From NCBI GenBank assembly GCA_030592835.1, contig JAUVIJ010000004.1:1-23034 (forward strand): 23,034 bases of DNA. The letters are read 5' to 3'. Position numbers and translations under genes: made by a program. The DNA comes from Candidatus Cloacimonadota bacterium (GTDB lineage: Bacteria; Cloacimonadota; Cloacimonadia; Cloacimonadales; TCS61). Of the stretch, positions 15,320 through 22,838 are shown piece by piece. Positions within the stretch are counted from its first letter, which is position 1; every line of letters starts with the position of its first letter. Below the pieces are notes generated by a model. It was not told the DNA's origin. It saw nothing but the letters and a program-made list of their open reading frames with translations, and made no database searches.

Positions 15320-15321
15320 TA

Positions 15322-15942
15322 ATGCCATTCTATCAAAAAAAAAAGTTCCTGGTAATTTTAATCTCGCCTTCGGCTGGCGGGAAGTCCACGGTTGCCCGGG
15401 AATTACTGAAGGATAGAACGAAGTTCTCCTATTCCATATCTTATACTACCAGATCTCCTCGGGGTAATGAACAGAATGGAATCGATTATCATTTTATAGA
15501 TGAAACTGAATTTAAAAAAAGGATTGAGAAAGGATTCTTTCTGGAATATGCCAGAGTTCATAATAATTGGTGGTATGGTACATCTCTGATATCGATTAAG
15601 GAACTTCTGGAACAAAACCACCATGTTGTCTTGGATATCGATGTTCAAGGAGCATTGCAGATAAAAAGTTCGGAGCTGGACTTTGTCAGTATTTTTTTAC
15701 TTCCTCCCGATCGGAATGTACTTATCCAGCGGCTCAGAGACAGGGGTACTGATTCCGAGGAGATTATCCAGACCAGGTTGAAAACTGCTATAAAAGAGAT
15801 CGATCTGATTACATCTTTTGATTATCTTGTCATCAATGATGATCTTGATAATACTATTGAGCAGGTTCTCAGAATAATCGTTTCGGAAGAGAACAAAACA
15901 AAAAGATACAAGAATATTAAAAATATATTTTATGGAGGATAG
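15322..15942 (+). CDS. gmk: Guanylate kinase
   Basis: Gmk phosphorylates GMP to GDP with ATP. The 206-residue protein has the family sequence in order: a P-loop at residues 15-23, the GMP-binding SYTTRSPRGNEQNGIDYHF, FLEYARVHNNWWYGT, and VVLDIDVQGALQIK with the Walker B region. The P-loop reads SPSAGGKST where the family usually has GPSGxGKST, so the first two glycines are Ser and Ala. All other motifs are intact, so activity is likely. The ribosome binding site is weak, and translation may be coupled to gcvH. rpoZ follows with no gap, a very common pairing (gmk-rpoZ). Confidence 0.95.
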   Translation: MPFYQKKKFLVILISPSAGGKSTVARELLKDRTKFSYSISYTTRSPRGNEQNGIDYHFIDETEFKKRIEKGFFLEYARVHNNWWYGTSLISIKELLEQNHHVVLDIDVQGALQIKSSELDFVSIFLLPPDRNVLIQRLRDRGTDSEEIIQTRLKTAIKEIDLITSFDYLVINDDLDNTIEQVLRIIVSEENKTKRYKNIKNIFYGG

Positions 15943-16167
15943 ATGAAAAAAGACATACCCGATGTTGAAAAGTTTCTCGAAGATAATAACATGACCTATT
16001 TGTACCTTTTACTTGCTAATCTGGAAGTGGAAAGATTAAGCAATCTTCCTTTTTCGGTTAAAAAGAAGTTCAATACCAAGTTAACAAATCTGGCTCTCGA
16101 GCACATAGCACAGAATGAAGTACCTGATTATCTTTTTGAAGATGAGGATGAGGAACTGAGTGAATAA
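15943..16167 (+). CDS. rpoZ: Probable RNA polymerase omega subunit (divergent)
   Basis: A 74-residue acidic-tailed protein. The stretch YLYLLLANLEVERLS (about residues 19-33) resembles the YLLVLVAAKRARxL helix of omega, and LTNLALEHIAQNEV (about 48-61) resembles the ALxEIAxGKI helix. The C terminus ends in an acidic run, as in many omegas. Omega helps assemble and stabilise the beta-prime subunit. The immediate position after gmk, with no intervening base, is the classic place for rpoZ. The sequence is too divergent to be certain. GGAGG in the last gmk codons serves as its ribosome binding site. Confidence 0.7.
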   Translation: MKKDIPDVEKFLEDNNMTYLYLLLANLEVERLSNLPFSVKKKFNTKLTNLALEHIAQNEVPDYLFEDEDEELSE

Positions 16168-16840
16168 AAATCAACTGGGGTCGACAGTTCAGTACCTTGA
16201 ATATTTGAAATTATCAGGTATTGACGACTTATTTCTTCGATCCCGGGAAGAAAACAATTCTGAATTAAATTTGGAAACTCTACAAAGAAAATATAGTCAA
16301 TGCAAGAAGTGTGATCTGGCTGAAAATAGAATTAAATTCGTATATGGAGAAGGTAATTCCCATGCAAGGCTGGTTTTTATAGGGGAGGCTCCGGGAGCGG
16401 ATGAAAATAGAAGTGGTAAACCTTTTGTTGGTAAAGCCGGACAATTACTTACAAGGATCCTGCAAGCGATCGGATTGACCAGAGAGGAAGTATATATCAC
16501 TAATGTTGTGAAATGTCGTCCGCCAAACAATCGGGATCCTCATACAACTGAGATCGAATCCTGTCGACCCTATCTGGATGAACAACTGAAGTTGATCCGA
16601 CCCGATCTGATTGTTCTTCTCGGTCGAGTAGCAGCAGTTTCTCTGCTGGATATGAAATTGAGTCTGGCTAAATTCAGGGGTACGACATATTTATATAACA
16701 ATATTCCCACAATCGTGACCTATCATCCATCAGCATTGCTGAGGAATCCGGTATATAAAAGACCTACCTGGGAAGATTTTAAAAAGATTCGCAGGGAATA
16801 TTTTTCTGATAATGAACCGGAGGTGATCGATGGCAACTGA
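16160..16840 (+). CDS. udg: Family 4 uracil-DNA glycosylase (iron-sulfur type)
   Basis: This enzyme removes uracil from DNA as the first step of base excision repair. The 226-residue product shows the family-4 pattern: four cysteines for a [4Fe-4S] cluster at C48, C51, C119 and C135, motif GEAPGADE at residues 76-83 and HPSALLRNP at 189-197. GKPFVGKAGQLL and TNVVKCRPPNNRDP are typical of type 4/5 proteins; the GEAPGADE wording favours type 4. About 40 extra N-terminal residues precede the first cysteine. The start is GTG at 16160, with GAGG six bases before it, overlapping the end of rpoZ by eight bases. Position just before dnaB suggests coordinated replication and repair expression. Confidence 0.93.
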   Translation: MNKNQLGSTVQYLEYLKLSGIDDLFLRSREENNSELNLETLQRKYSQCKKCDLAENRIKFVYGEGNSHARLVFIGEAPGADENRSGKPFVGKAGQLLTRILQAIGLTREEVYITNVVKCRPPNNRDPHTTEIESCRPYLDEQLKLIRPDLIVLLGRVAAVSLLDMKLSLAKFRGTTYLYNNIPTIVTYHPSALLRNPVYKRPTWEDFKKIRREYFSDNEPEVIDGN

Positions 16841-18239
16841 AAGTAAAAAAATGTTACCTCAGGATCTCAATGCCGAAGCTGCAGTCATTTCGGCAATGAT
16901 GATCGATAACCACACAGTAGCACGCGCTCTGGAAATGCTGTCTGACGAACATTTCTATAGAACATCTCATAAAATATTGTTTCGTACAATCAGAGAATTA
17001 TTTGAAGCTAATATTGAGATCGATATCATTACTCTAATCGATAGATTGAAGCAGAAGAAGAAGTTAGCTGATGTCGGAGGGGAAACCTTTATTAATGAGT
17101 TATCTGATATGGTGCTCAGCGGTGCGAACATTGAATATCACGCCAACATCGTTCTTGGTAAAGCTCTTTTAAGACAACTGATCAACGTATCGAATAAAAT
17201 TATAGAAAATTGTTATAATGTAAATACTGAAACAGATAGAACAAGTAATAAAAAAGAAACTATTCATACCGTGGAAGATATAGTCGATGATGCTGAACAG
17301 TCGATCTTCCAAATCGCCGAAAGACCGAGCAGAAAAACCTTTATCAATCTTACTGAAATAATCCCCCGCACGTTGGAAAATATTGAAAAAGCTGCTGCAT
17401 CAGGCAAAGCTGTTATCGGAATTACCACCGGATTTCCCAGTTTATCGCGGAAATTGGGAGGATTTCGTCCCGGTCAGCTTATCATCATAGCTTCCCGCCC
17501 GGGAATGGGTAAATCCTCTTTCGCTTTGAATATTGCCTTTAAACTGGCAATGCGGGATCTGAAGATAGCCATCTTCACAATGGAGATGGAGAGTGAAGAA
17601 TGTTTGATGAGAATGCTCAGCTCTGCTTCTGAGGTTAGTATGGAGCACATGCTTAGAGGTTATGGTATGGATCAGAAAAAAATTCTGAATATAACCAGAG
17701 TTGCCGATGTACTCCATCAGAAACAGATTTATATAGATGATTCCGGATCCAATACCATGCTTGATATCCGGGCGAAAGCCAGAAGATTGAAAGCTGAAAT
17801 AGATGGCTTGGATTTGATATTAGTTGATTATATGCAGCTTATGAACGTTAAAAGAAACAGGGAAAATCGACAGCAGGAGATTGCTGAGATCTCAAGGTCT
17901 TTAAAAATTCTGGCAAAGGAACTTGAAGTGCCCATCATAGCCTTATCACAACTGAATCGTGCAGTTGAGTCTAGAGTTCCTCCCATACCCAAATTAGCGG
18001 ATCTCCGTGAATCGGGAGCAATTGAGCAGGACGCTGATATTGTCATGGCAATATTCCGCCCCATTGTCTATAAAGATATCCTTCAAAATAAATGGAAAGA
18101 CCGAGATGGCAATGAAATATCCATTCCTGAAGAGTTTTCCTTAATTTCAATTCTCAAGAACAGGCATGGAAGTATCGGAGATGTTGAACTTCTTTTCAGG
18201 GATACAATAACTCAATTCAGAGATCCAGAAGATATGTAA
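16830..18239 (+). CDS. dnaB: Replicative DNA helicase DnaB
   Basis: DnaB is the hexameric fork helicase that unwinds DNA ahead of the polymerase and recruits primase. The 469-residue protein has an N-terminal domain opening PQDLNAEAAVISAMM (residues 10-24). The C-terminal RecA-like motor has Walker A SRPGMGKSS at 222-230, Walker B ILVDYMQLM at 330-338, ALSQLNR at 371-377, and LRESGAIEQDADIV further on. A polar stretch around 131-147, before the linker, looks longer than in typical DnaB. There is no intein at the Walker A site. GGAGGTGATCG directly before the ATG is a near-perfect ribosome binding site inside the end of the glycosylase gene (11-base overlap). Confidence 0.97.
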   Translation: MATESKKMLPQDLNAEAAVISAMMIDNHTVARALEMLSDEHFYRTSHKILFRTIRELFEANIEIDIITLIDRLKQKKKLADVGGETFINELSDMVLSGANIEYHANIVLGKALLRQLINVSNKIIENCYNVNTETDRTSNKKETIHTVEDIVDDAEQSIFQIAERPSRKTFINLTEIIPRTLENIEKAAASGKAVIGITTGFPSLSRKLGGFRPGQLIIIASRPGMGKSSFALNIAFKLAMRDLKIAIFTMEMESEECLMRMLSSASEVSMEHMLRGYGMDQKKILNITRVADVLHQKQIYIDDSGSNTMLDIRAKARRLKAEIDGLDLILVDYMQLMNVKRNRENRQQEIAEISRSLKILAKELEVPIIALSQLNRAVESRVPPIPKLADLRESGAIEQDADIVMAIFRPIVYKDILQNKWKDRDGNEISIPEEFSLISILKNRHGSIGDVELLFRDTITQFRDPEDM

Positions 18240-18240
18240 T

Positions 18241-19002
18241 ATGCTTAAATCCTTCCGTGTTGCAGTTTGTATTGTTGGCGAATACATAATATTCCTTCTC
18301 GAGATCATTACTCACTTACCTCGAATTAAAAAACGGTTCCTTGAAATTCTGAAACAAATGAAACGAACCGGTTATGATTCCTTACTCTTGATCACAGTCA
18401 CATCGGGCTTTACAGGTATGGTGACTTCTGTTCAGGCTTCCTATCAGACGAGTGGTCATATCCCCAAAAGCCTGATCGGTGTTCTCGTTGGTAAATCGAC
18501 AATGATTGAATTAGCACCGGTTCTCACCGCTCTGGTTTTAACTGGCAAAATTGGGGCATCAATTGCTGCAGAGATTGGGACTATGAAAGTCAGCGAGCAG
18601 ATCGATGCGCTGGAAACAATGGCAATAGATCCTTGCGATTATCTGTATATGCCCCGGGTACTGGCTGGTTTGATCATGGTCCCGCTGTTGACTATTTATT
18701 CAAACTTTATCGGCATTTTCTCTGCTTTTATCCTTTCTGTGTATAAGTACGATGTCAATGGATACAGTTTTTTTTCAAATATGAGAGATCATTTCCACCC
18801 TTCGGATTTCTGGGGAGGTCTGGTAAAAGCTTTTTTCTTTGGACTTATCATAACCACAGTTGCCTGTTTTTCTGGTAGTAAAACGAGTGGTGGAGCCGAA
18901 GGTGTAGGAAAAGTTGCCACCTTGACTGTCGTCTACTCTTCCATATTGATTCTGGTAATGGATTTTCTGGTCGCGACCATGTTATTCGGAGGAGTAAATT
19001 GA
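18241..19002 (+). CDS. mlaE: MlaE-family ABC transporter permease (phospholipid trafficking)
   Basis: MlaE is the membrane component of MlaFEDB-type ABC systems that move phospholipids between inner and outer membranes. The 253 residues fit, with an N-terminal amphipathic region and about five membrane segments. Family signatures are visible: GFTGMVTSVQASYQ near residue 58, ELAPVLTALVLTGKIGASIAAEIGTMKVSEQIDAL in the middle (coupling region to the ATPase), and MPRVLAGLIMVPLL. The C terminus has GGAEGVGKVATLTVV. No mlaF ATPase or mlaD substrate-binding gene is adjacent, which is unusual. The start is two bases past the dnaB stop. Its end encodes GGAGGAG, which serves the next gene. Confidence 0.93.
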   Translation: MLKSFRVAVCIVGEYIIFLLEIITHLPRIKKRFLEILKQMKRTGYDSLLLITVTSGFTGMVTSVQASYQTSGHIPKSLIGVLVGKSTMIELAPVLTALVLTGKIGASIAAEIGTMKVSEQIDALETMAIDPCDYLYMPRVLAGLIMVPLLTIYSNFIGIFSAFILSVYKYDVNGYSFFSNMRDHFHPSDFWGGLVKAFFFGLIITTVACFSGSKTSGGAEGVGKVATLTVVYSSILILVMDFLVATMLFGGVN

Positions 19003-20027
19003 TCCGGATTGTTCAAATTTGTATTTTATTTATTCTGATTTTTTCATCTTGCAGTCAAGATCATTCTGATAATATCCCAACTGAAAAAGTTAATTTTACT
19101 ATATATTACACTAGAAATTTTCTAAATATGGATTTTTTGGAAAACACATTTTTAGAATTCAGTAATGATTCTAACTGCAGGATTAAATCTAGATCCTTTT
19201 CAGACAGTTGGAACCTGTTACAGTATTATCATACTCAAAGAGATTCGAGTGAAACAGTGAACCTTTTTCTGGGTATTGATAATTTTATTCTGCCTGAATT
19301 TGAGGAATTGGGTCTGATTCAATCATATGACTTCGATACATCCAATTTTCTGGAAAATACTTTGAATGGTGGAAAGTCCTTTTTTCCGATCGCTTATAGT
19401 TATTTAGGATTTATTTATAATGCCGAATTTCTTGATGATCCTCCCCTTACCTTTGGAGCAATGCAGGATGGTATCTGGAAAGACAGGATCATATTGTTCG
19501 ATCCCCGGATGAACAGCTTGGGAAGAGGTTTGCTTTTATGGTCGCTTGCCGCTTTTGGTGAAAATGGTTACGGTCATTTCTGGAGAAGTATTAAGAATAA
19601 TGTTTTTTCCAGCAGCACCGATTTTGATGAAGCCTATTCACTGTTTCTTGCTAAGGAAGCACCCCTGGTTCTTGCCCTTTCTACTACTCTTTGTTATCAC
19701 GCAATTCATAACAGTATAAATACTTATAGATCAATCATACCTTCCGAAGGCGGGTTTCTTTATCTTTGGGGAGCCGTTGTTGTCGAGGAGTCAGGGAATT
19801 CTGAGAGTCTGTCACTTTTTCTGGAATACCTTCATTCGGTCAATTTTCAGACTAAAATTCCTTTGAATCTCTGGATGTATCCAGTAAGAAAGGATATTCC
19901 ACTGCCTGAAATTTATAGCATTTGTCCCCGTCCCGCTAAAGATATTTCTAATAATCTTCCTTTCAGGAATAATAATTTCAATACTAAAAGATGGTTAAAT
20001 AAATGGAAAAGAATCATGCTGAAATGA
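18999..20027 (+). CDS. thiB: ThiB-like periplasmic solute-binding lipoprotein
   Basis: A 342-residue predicted lipoprotein: hydrophobic signal peptide with a lipobox-like FSSC placing the lipidated cysteine at residue 18. The mature part resembles thiamine-binding ThiB/TbpA proteins: LGIDNFILPEFEELGL near 91-106, PIAYSYLGFIYN near 130-141, ILFDPRMNSLGRGLLLW at 165-181, LALSTTLCYH in the centre and WMYPVRK at 292-298, all in ThiB order. It would bind thiamine or a related ligand outside the cell membrane. No thiP permease or thiQ ATPase is adjacent. The start is TTG at 18999, supported by GGAGGAG at 18988-18994; it overlaps the mlaE stop (TTGA). The ligand is inferred from motif likeness only. 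Confidence 0.65.
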   Translation: MIRIVQICILFILIFSSCSQDHSDNIPTEKVNFTIYYTRNFLNMDFLENTFLEFSNDSNCRIKSRSFSDSWNLLQYYHTQRDSSETVNLFLGIDNFILPEFEELGLIQSYDFDTSNFLENTLNGGKSFFPIAYSYLGFIYNAEFLDDPPLTFGAMQDGIWKDRIILFDPRMNSLGRGLLLWSLAAFGENGYGHFWRSIKNNVFSSSTDFDEAYSLFLAKEAPLVLALSTTLCYHAIHNSINTYRSIIPSEGGFLYLWGAVVVEESGNSESLSLFLEYLHSVNFQTKIPLNLWMYPVRKDIPLPEIYSICPRPAKDISNNLPFRNNNFNTKRWLNKWKRIMLK

Positions 20028-20524
20028 ATTTCAGAATTGCATTATATCAGCCTGAAATTCCGGCAAATACGGGTAATATTGGCAGACTCTGTGTCGGGTC
20101 GAATACAGAGCTACATATTATTAAACCGATGCGGTTTCTTTTGACGGATAAATATTTGAAAAGGGCTGGGTTGGACTACTGGAACCTGCTGAAACCGGTT
20201 TTGCATGAAAATTATTCTGATTTTTCGAAGAATCTTTCCCGGGAGAGGATCTTTTTCCTGTCGACCAAAGGTAAGATCCCTTATATTGATGTTAAATTTG
20301 CCAGGGGTGATACTTTTGTGTTCGGTCCTGAAACAAGTGGTATTCCTGATAGAATTCTTCAGGCAAACCCAACAAGAGTGCTGAAAATTCCAATGTCGAA
20401 AAATATCAGATCAATAAATCTTGCCAATTCTGTGGCTATCATATTATATGAAGCCTTAAGACAGACAGGTTTTCAGGGAATGGTTAAAAAAAAGGAGGTT
20501 ATATGCTGCAAGGTTCCTATGTAG
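20024..20524 (+). CDS. trmL: tRNA (cytidine/uridine-34 2'-O)-methyltransferase TrmL
   Basis: TrmL is a SPOUT methyltransferase that modifies the wobble ribose of certain leucine tRNAs. Signatures are YQPEIPANTGNIGRLC at the N terminus, FGPETSGIP in the middle, and IPMSKNIRSINLANSVAI near the C terminus, which forms the knotted cofactor site. I chose ATG 20024 because it overlaps the previous stop as ATGA and matches the usual family start (MNFRIALYQ); an ATG at 20003 would add seven residues. The product is about 166 residues. Its tail after GFQGM is lysine-rich and runs 22 bases into dapA, carrying that gene's ribosome binding site. Confidence 0.93.
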   Translation: MNFRIALYQPEIPANTGNIGRLCVGSNTELHIIKPMRFLLTDKYLKRAGLDYWNLLKPVLHENYSDFSKNLSRERIFFLSTKGKIPYIDVKFARGDTFVFGPETSGIPDRILQANPTRVLKIPMSKNIRSINLANSVAIILYEALRQTGFQGMVKKKEVICCKVPM

Positions 20525-21381
20525 CACTGGTAACACCCTTTAAGGGTAATGAGATCGATTATACAGCTTTCGAAACTCTTCTGGATTTTCATTTCCACAA
20601 TAAGACTGACGGGATTTTACTCTGCGGTACAACAGGAGAGTCTCCAGCTTTAGCAGGAGATGAAAAAGAAAGATTCCTGAGATTCGGTTTGCATAAGTGT
20701 AAAGGCAGAATCCCTGTTATGATGGGTACGGGATTCAATAACATCTATCATACATTGTCTCTAACCAGAAAAGCCCAGGAATGGGGAGTTGATTACGCCT
20801 TGGTAATTACTCCGTATTACAATAAACCATCTCAGTCAGGGCTTTATCATTATTTTAAGAAAATTGCCCTGCAAAATGATATTCCGATTGTGATCTACAA
20901 TGTCCCCGGCAGAACAGGGGTTAATATATCAAGTGAAACTACACTGAAACTTGCATCTGAATTCAAGAACATTGTCGGGATCAAAGAAGCCAGTGGAGAC
21001 CTGGTTCAGGTATCGAGAATTGTCCGAGATGCTCCTGCCGGTTTTGTGGTAATGTCTGGTGAAGATGCACTAAATCTCCCGATATTGGCTTGTGGTGGTG
21101 CCGGTGCAATATCAGTAACAGCTAATATCCTTCCCATGAAAGTCCACGATTTAATTGATTATTATTTGAAAGGAGAAACAGATAAAGCTTTATCGTTGCA
21201 TAATGAGCTTTTGAGACTAACAGAAGCTTTGTTTATCGAAACTAATCCTGTACCAGTAAAAGAAGCATTGTCCATGATGAAAATGATAGAAAGAGAAGTT
21301 AGGTTACCACTCTTTTATCTGCAGGACGCAAATCTTGAAACACTCAAACAAACATTAATAAATTATCATTTGATTAAATAG
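20503..21381 (+). CDS. dapA: 4-hydroxy-tetrahydrodipicolinate synthase DapA
   Basis: DapA condenses pyruvate with aspartate semialdehyde, the first committed step toward diaminopimelate and lysine. The 292-residue TIM-barrel protein keeps the catalytic set: Thr43 and Thr44 in CGTTGES, Tyr106 in YYNKPSQSG, Tyr132 and Arg137 in IYNVPGRTG, and the Schiff-base Lys161 in GIKEASGD. This full set separates it from related aldolases such as N-acetylneuraminate lyase. A strong AAGGAGG precedes ATG 20503. It supplies DAP for the MurE domain encoded on the other strand of this window. No other dap genes are adjacent. Confidence 0.95.
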   Translation: MLQGSYVALVTPFKGNEIDYTAFETLLDFHFHNKTDGILLCGTTGESPALAGDEKERFLRFGLHKCKGRIPVMMGTGFNNIYHTLSLTRKAQEWGVDYALVITPYYNKPSQSGLYHYFKKIALQNDIPIVIYNVPGRTGVNISSETTLKLASEFKNIVGIKEASGDLVQVSRIVRDAPAGFVVMSGEDALNLPILACGGAGAISVTANILPMKVHDLIDYYLKGETDKALSLHNELLRLTEALFIETNPVPVKEALSMMKMIEREVRLPLFYLQDANLETLKQTLINYHLIK

Positions 21382-21384
21382 ACT

Positions 21385-21759
21385 TTGAAAAAAATTCGCA
21401 GAGATCAACACCTTATTATTTGTCCTGACACTAAACAATTTACCGATCTGGTCGTTTGTGCTGCCAGTTGTGATCACAAGTGTGAAAAATATATTATTTC
21501 CATTACATATGATATTTTACTGGAGTTTATAGAAAAACATCCCGAATATAAAATTGTAGGAGAGATTATGACAGCGGAAAAAACAAAACCTAAAGAATTA
21601 AAGAAGTTCTGGATTGTAGATGAGGGGAAAAAAGTCACAGAAGTTACGGAAAGACAGATAATGAACAATCCCCAGAATTACATCGGTAAGGAGATCTGGC
21701 AGAAACCGCCTTTTAAGTTTGAAATTTTAATAACTCTGAAGAGGATCAAAGCCGATTAA
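21385..21759 (+). CDS. Small four-cysteine protein of unknown function
   Basis: I do not recognise this 124-residue protein. The N-terminal third has Cys13, Cys25, Cys29 and Cys33 (spacing C-x11-C-x3-C-x3-C), first in a CPDTKQFTD context and then CAASCDHKCEKY. This suggests a bound zinc ion or iron-sulfur cluster. The rest is basic and polar with alternating helix- and strand-like segments and no membrane segment. The likely start is TTG at 21385, since the next in-frame ATG comes only around residue 61, beyond the cysteines; the ribosome binding site is poor, so coupling to dapA three bases upstream is likely. Its end overlaps the convergent VanZ-like gene by 14 bases. Confidence 0.7.
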   Translation: MKKIRRDQHLIICPDTKQFTDLVVCAASCDHKCEKYIISITYDILLEFIEKHPEYKIVGEIMTAEKTKPKELKKFWIVDEGKKVTEVTERQIMNNPQNYIGKEIWQKPPFKFEILITLKRIKAD

Positions 21760-22129
21760 GACGTACTAATTTAGTCAGCCTTATCCTGAAATAGGTATAT
21801 ACCGTCAAGAAACCCATAATGTCGGCAACAATATCTGCCCAGGAGAAGGATCGCCCTGGGATCGGTATTTGGTGTACTTCATCAAAAACAGGCACGAATA
21901 TTGCCAGAAGCAGTAGCAGCTTCAATTTTCCGGCAATATGTGATTCCTCATGTATTTTTACAAAGAGAAAAGCAAATAGTAAATACGCAACATAATGAAA
22001 GATTTTGTCGTAATTTATTAGTTTATCCTCAGGAGTTGTGATATCCGGTATTGAAGTTAATACTAAAATCACTCCACACCAGATCGAGAATAAATATCTG
22101 TAGGTTTTTCTACTGAAGCTAATCTTCAT
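21746..22129 (-). CDS. VanZ-like family membrane protein
   Basis: A 127-residue membrane protein with about four hydrophobic segments. It has the VanZ-family pattern: an aspartate-lysine-histidine stretch (YDKIFHYVAYLLFAF, near residues 40-54), then FDEVHQIPIPGRSFSWADI and VADIMGF further on. VanZ of enterococci contributes to teicoplanin resistance, but most chromosomal relatives have no known role, so no resistance function is implied here. It overlaps the upstream DUF3108 gene by 11 bases. Basic residues end the protein. It converges with the four-cysteine gene. Confidence 0.85.
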   Translation of the reverse strand: MKISFSRKTYRYLFSIWCGVILVLTSIPDITTPEDKLINYDKIFHYVAYLLFAFLFVKIHEESHIAGKLKLLLLLAIFVPVFDEVHQIPIPGRSFSWADIVADIMGFLTVYTYFRIRLTKLVRLNRL

Positions 22130-22838
22130 ATGAAATCAATTTCCAGATAACCGGGAAGGGTTTCATAGCGAACTTTGCCTTAAGAGGGATTCTGCGATCA
22201 TCATTACTGATCCAGAATAAAAGTGGAACATCTTCATCAACAAGGTTGTTGGTTAACATATCACTTCGCTCTGATTCAATCCCATCCTCATTCTTGAAGG
22301 TGATTTTGACAATCATACATTCCTTAATACCAAAAATACTTCTAATAGAATCTATCTCGATCATCTTATATTCAGCCAGCCATTGTACCTGGTTTGCATC
22401 CATCCGGAAACTTCCCGAGCTTAGATCAGGTAAAAACCTTAAATAGAATAGAGCTGAAAAAAAATCTCTCGTCCCGGATTCAATATAATATTTCCGATTC
22501 CTGGTAGAATCGATATGGCTAATTCTTTCAGCATGATTTTGATCATGGAAAAAATAAATATCCCTGTCTTCCTGGTAGTCACTCTGCTTAACATTTTTAT
22601 AGTAATGTACTGGTATATATTCCGGTTTGTATTTAATTCTGTAATAATTATTTAGTTTTTTTGCGATCTTACCCAGGGAAATCGATGTTGCTGAGATTGC
22701 CAGTTCATTATCCTGATCGATCATATCCACTTCTACAACATTTAGTCCGAGATATTTAATCACCAATCCCATATTTTCCCCGGAAAGGGAGAAGGAGATG
22801 ATCATTAAAAATAATATCAGATGAAATTTAGTTTTCAT
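22119..22838 (-). CDS. Exported DUF3108-type protein
   Basis: A 239-residue protein with a clear signal peptide (about residues 1-19). The mature protein opens GLVIKYLGLNVVEVDM, which resembles the start of the DUF3108 beta-rich fold. RDFFSALFYLRFLPDL in the middle and PLLFWISNDDRRIPLKAK near the C terminus match the family's characteristic D-hydrophobic-S-x-x-Y/F-x-x-R and W-x-S-x-D-x-R-R-x-P patterns. No cysteine follows the signal peptide, so a soluble periplasmic protein is more likely than a lipoprotein. Function is unknown; it resembles envelope proteins of the LolA/outer-membrane type only in general form. It overlaps both neighbours by 11 bases. Confidence 0.75.
   Translation of the reverse strand: MKTKFHLILFLMIISFSLSGENMGLVIKYLGLNVVEVDMIDQDNELAISATSISLGKIAKKLNNYYRIKYKPEYIPVHYYKNVKQSDYQEDRDIYFFHDQNHAERISHIDSTRNRKYYIESGTRDFFSALFYLRFLPDLSSGSFRMDANQVQWLAEYKMIEIDSIRSIFGIKECMIVKITFKNEDGIESERSDMLTNNLVDEDVPLLFWISNDDRRIPLKAKFAMKPFPVIWKLISYED

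Noticed and set aside
17220..17280. Possible insertion or intein in dnaB
   Set aside because: The polar stretch adds only around twenty residues before the linker; there are no intein splicing motifs and the Walker A site is uninterrupted.
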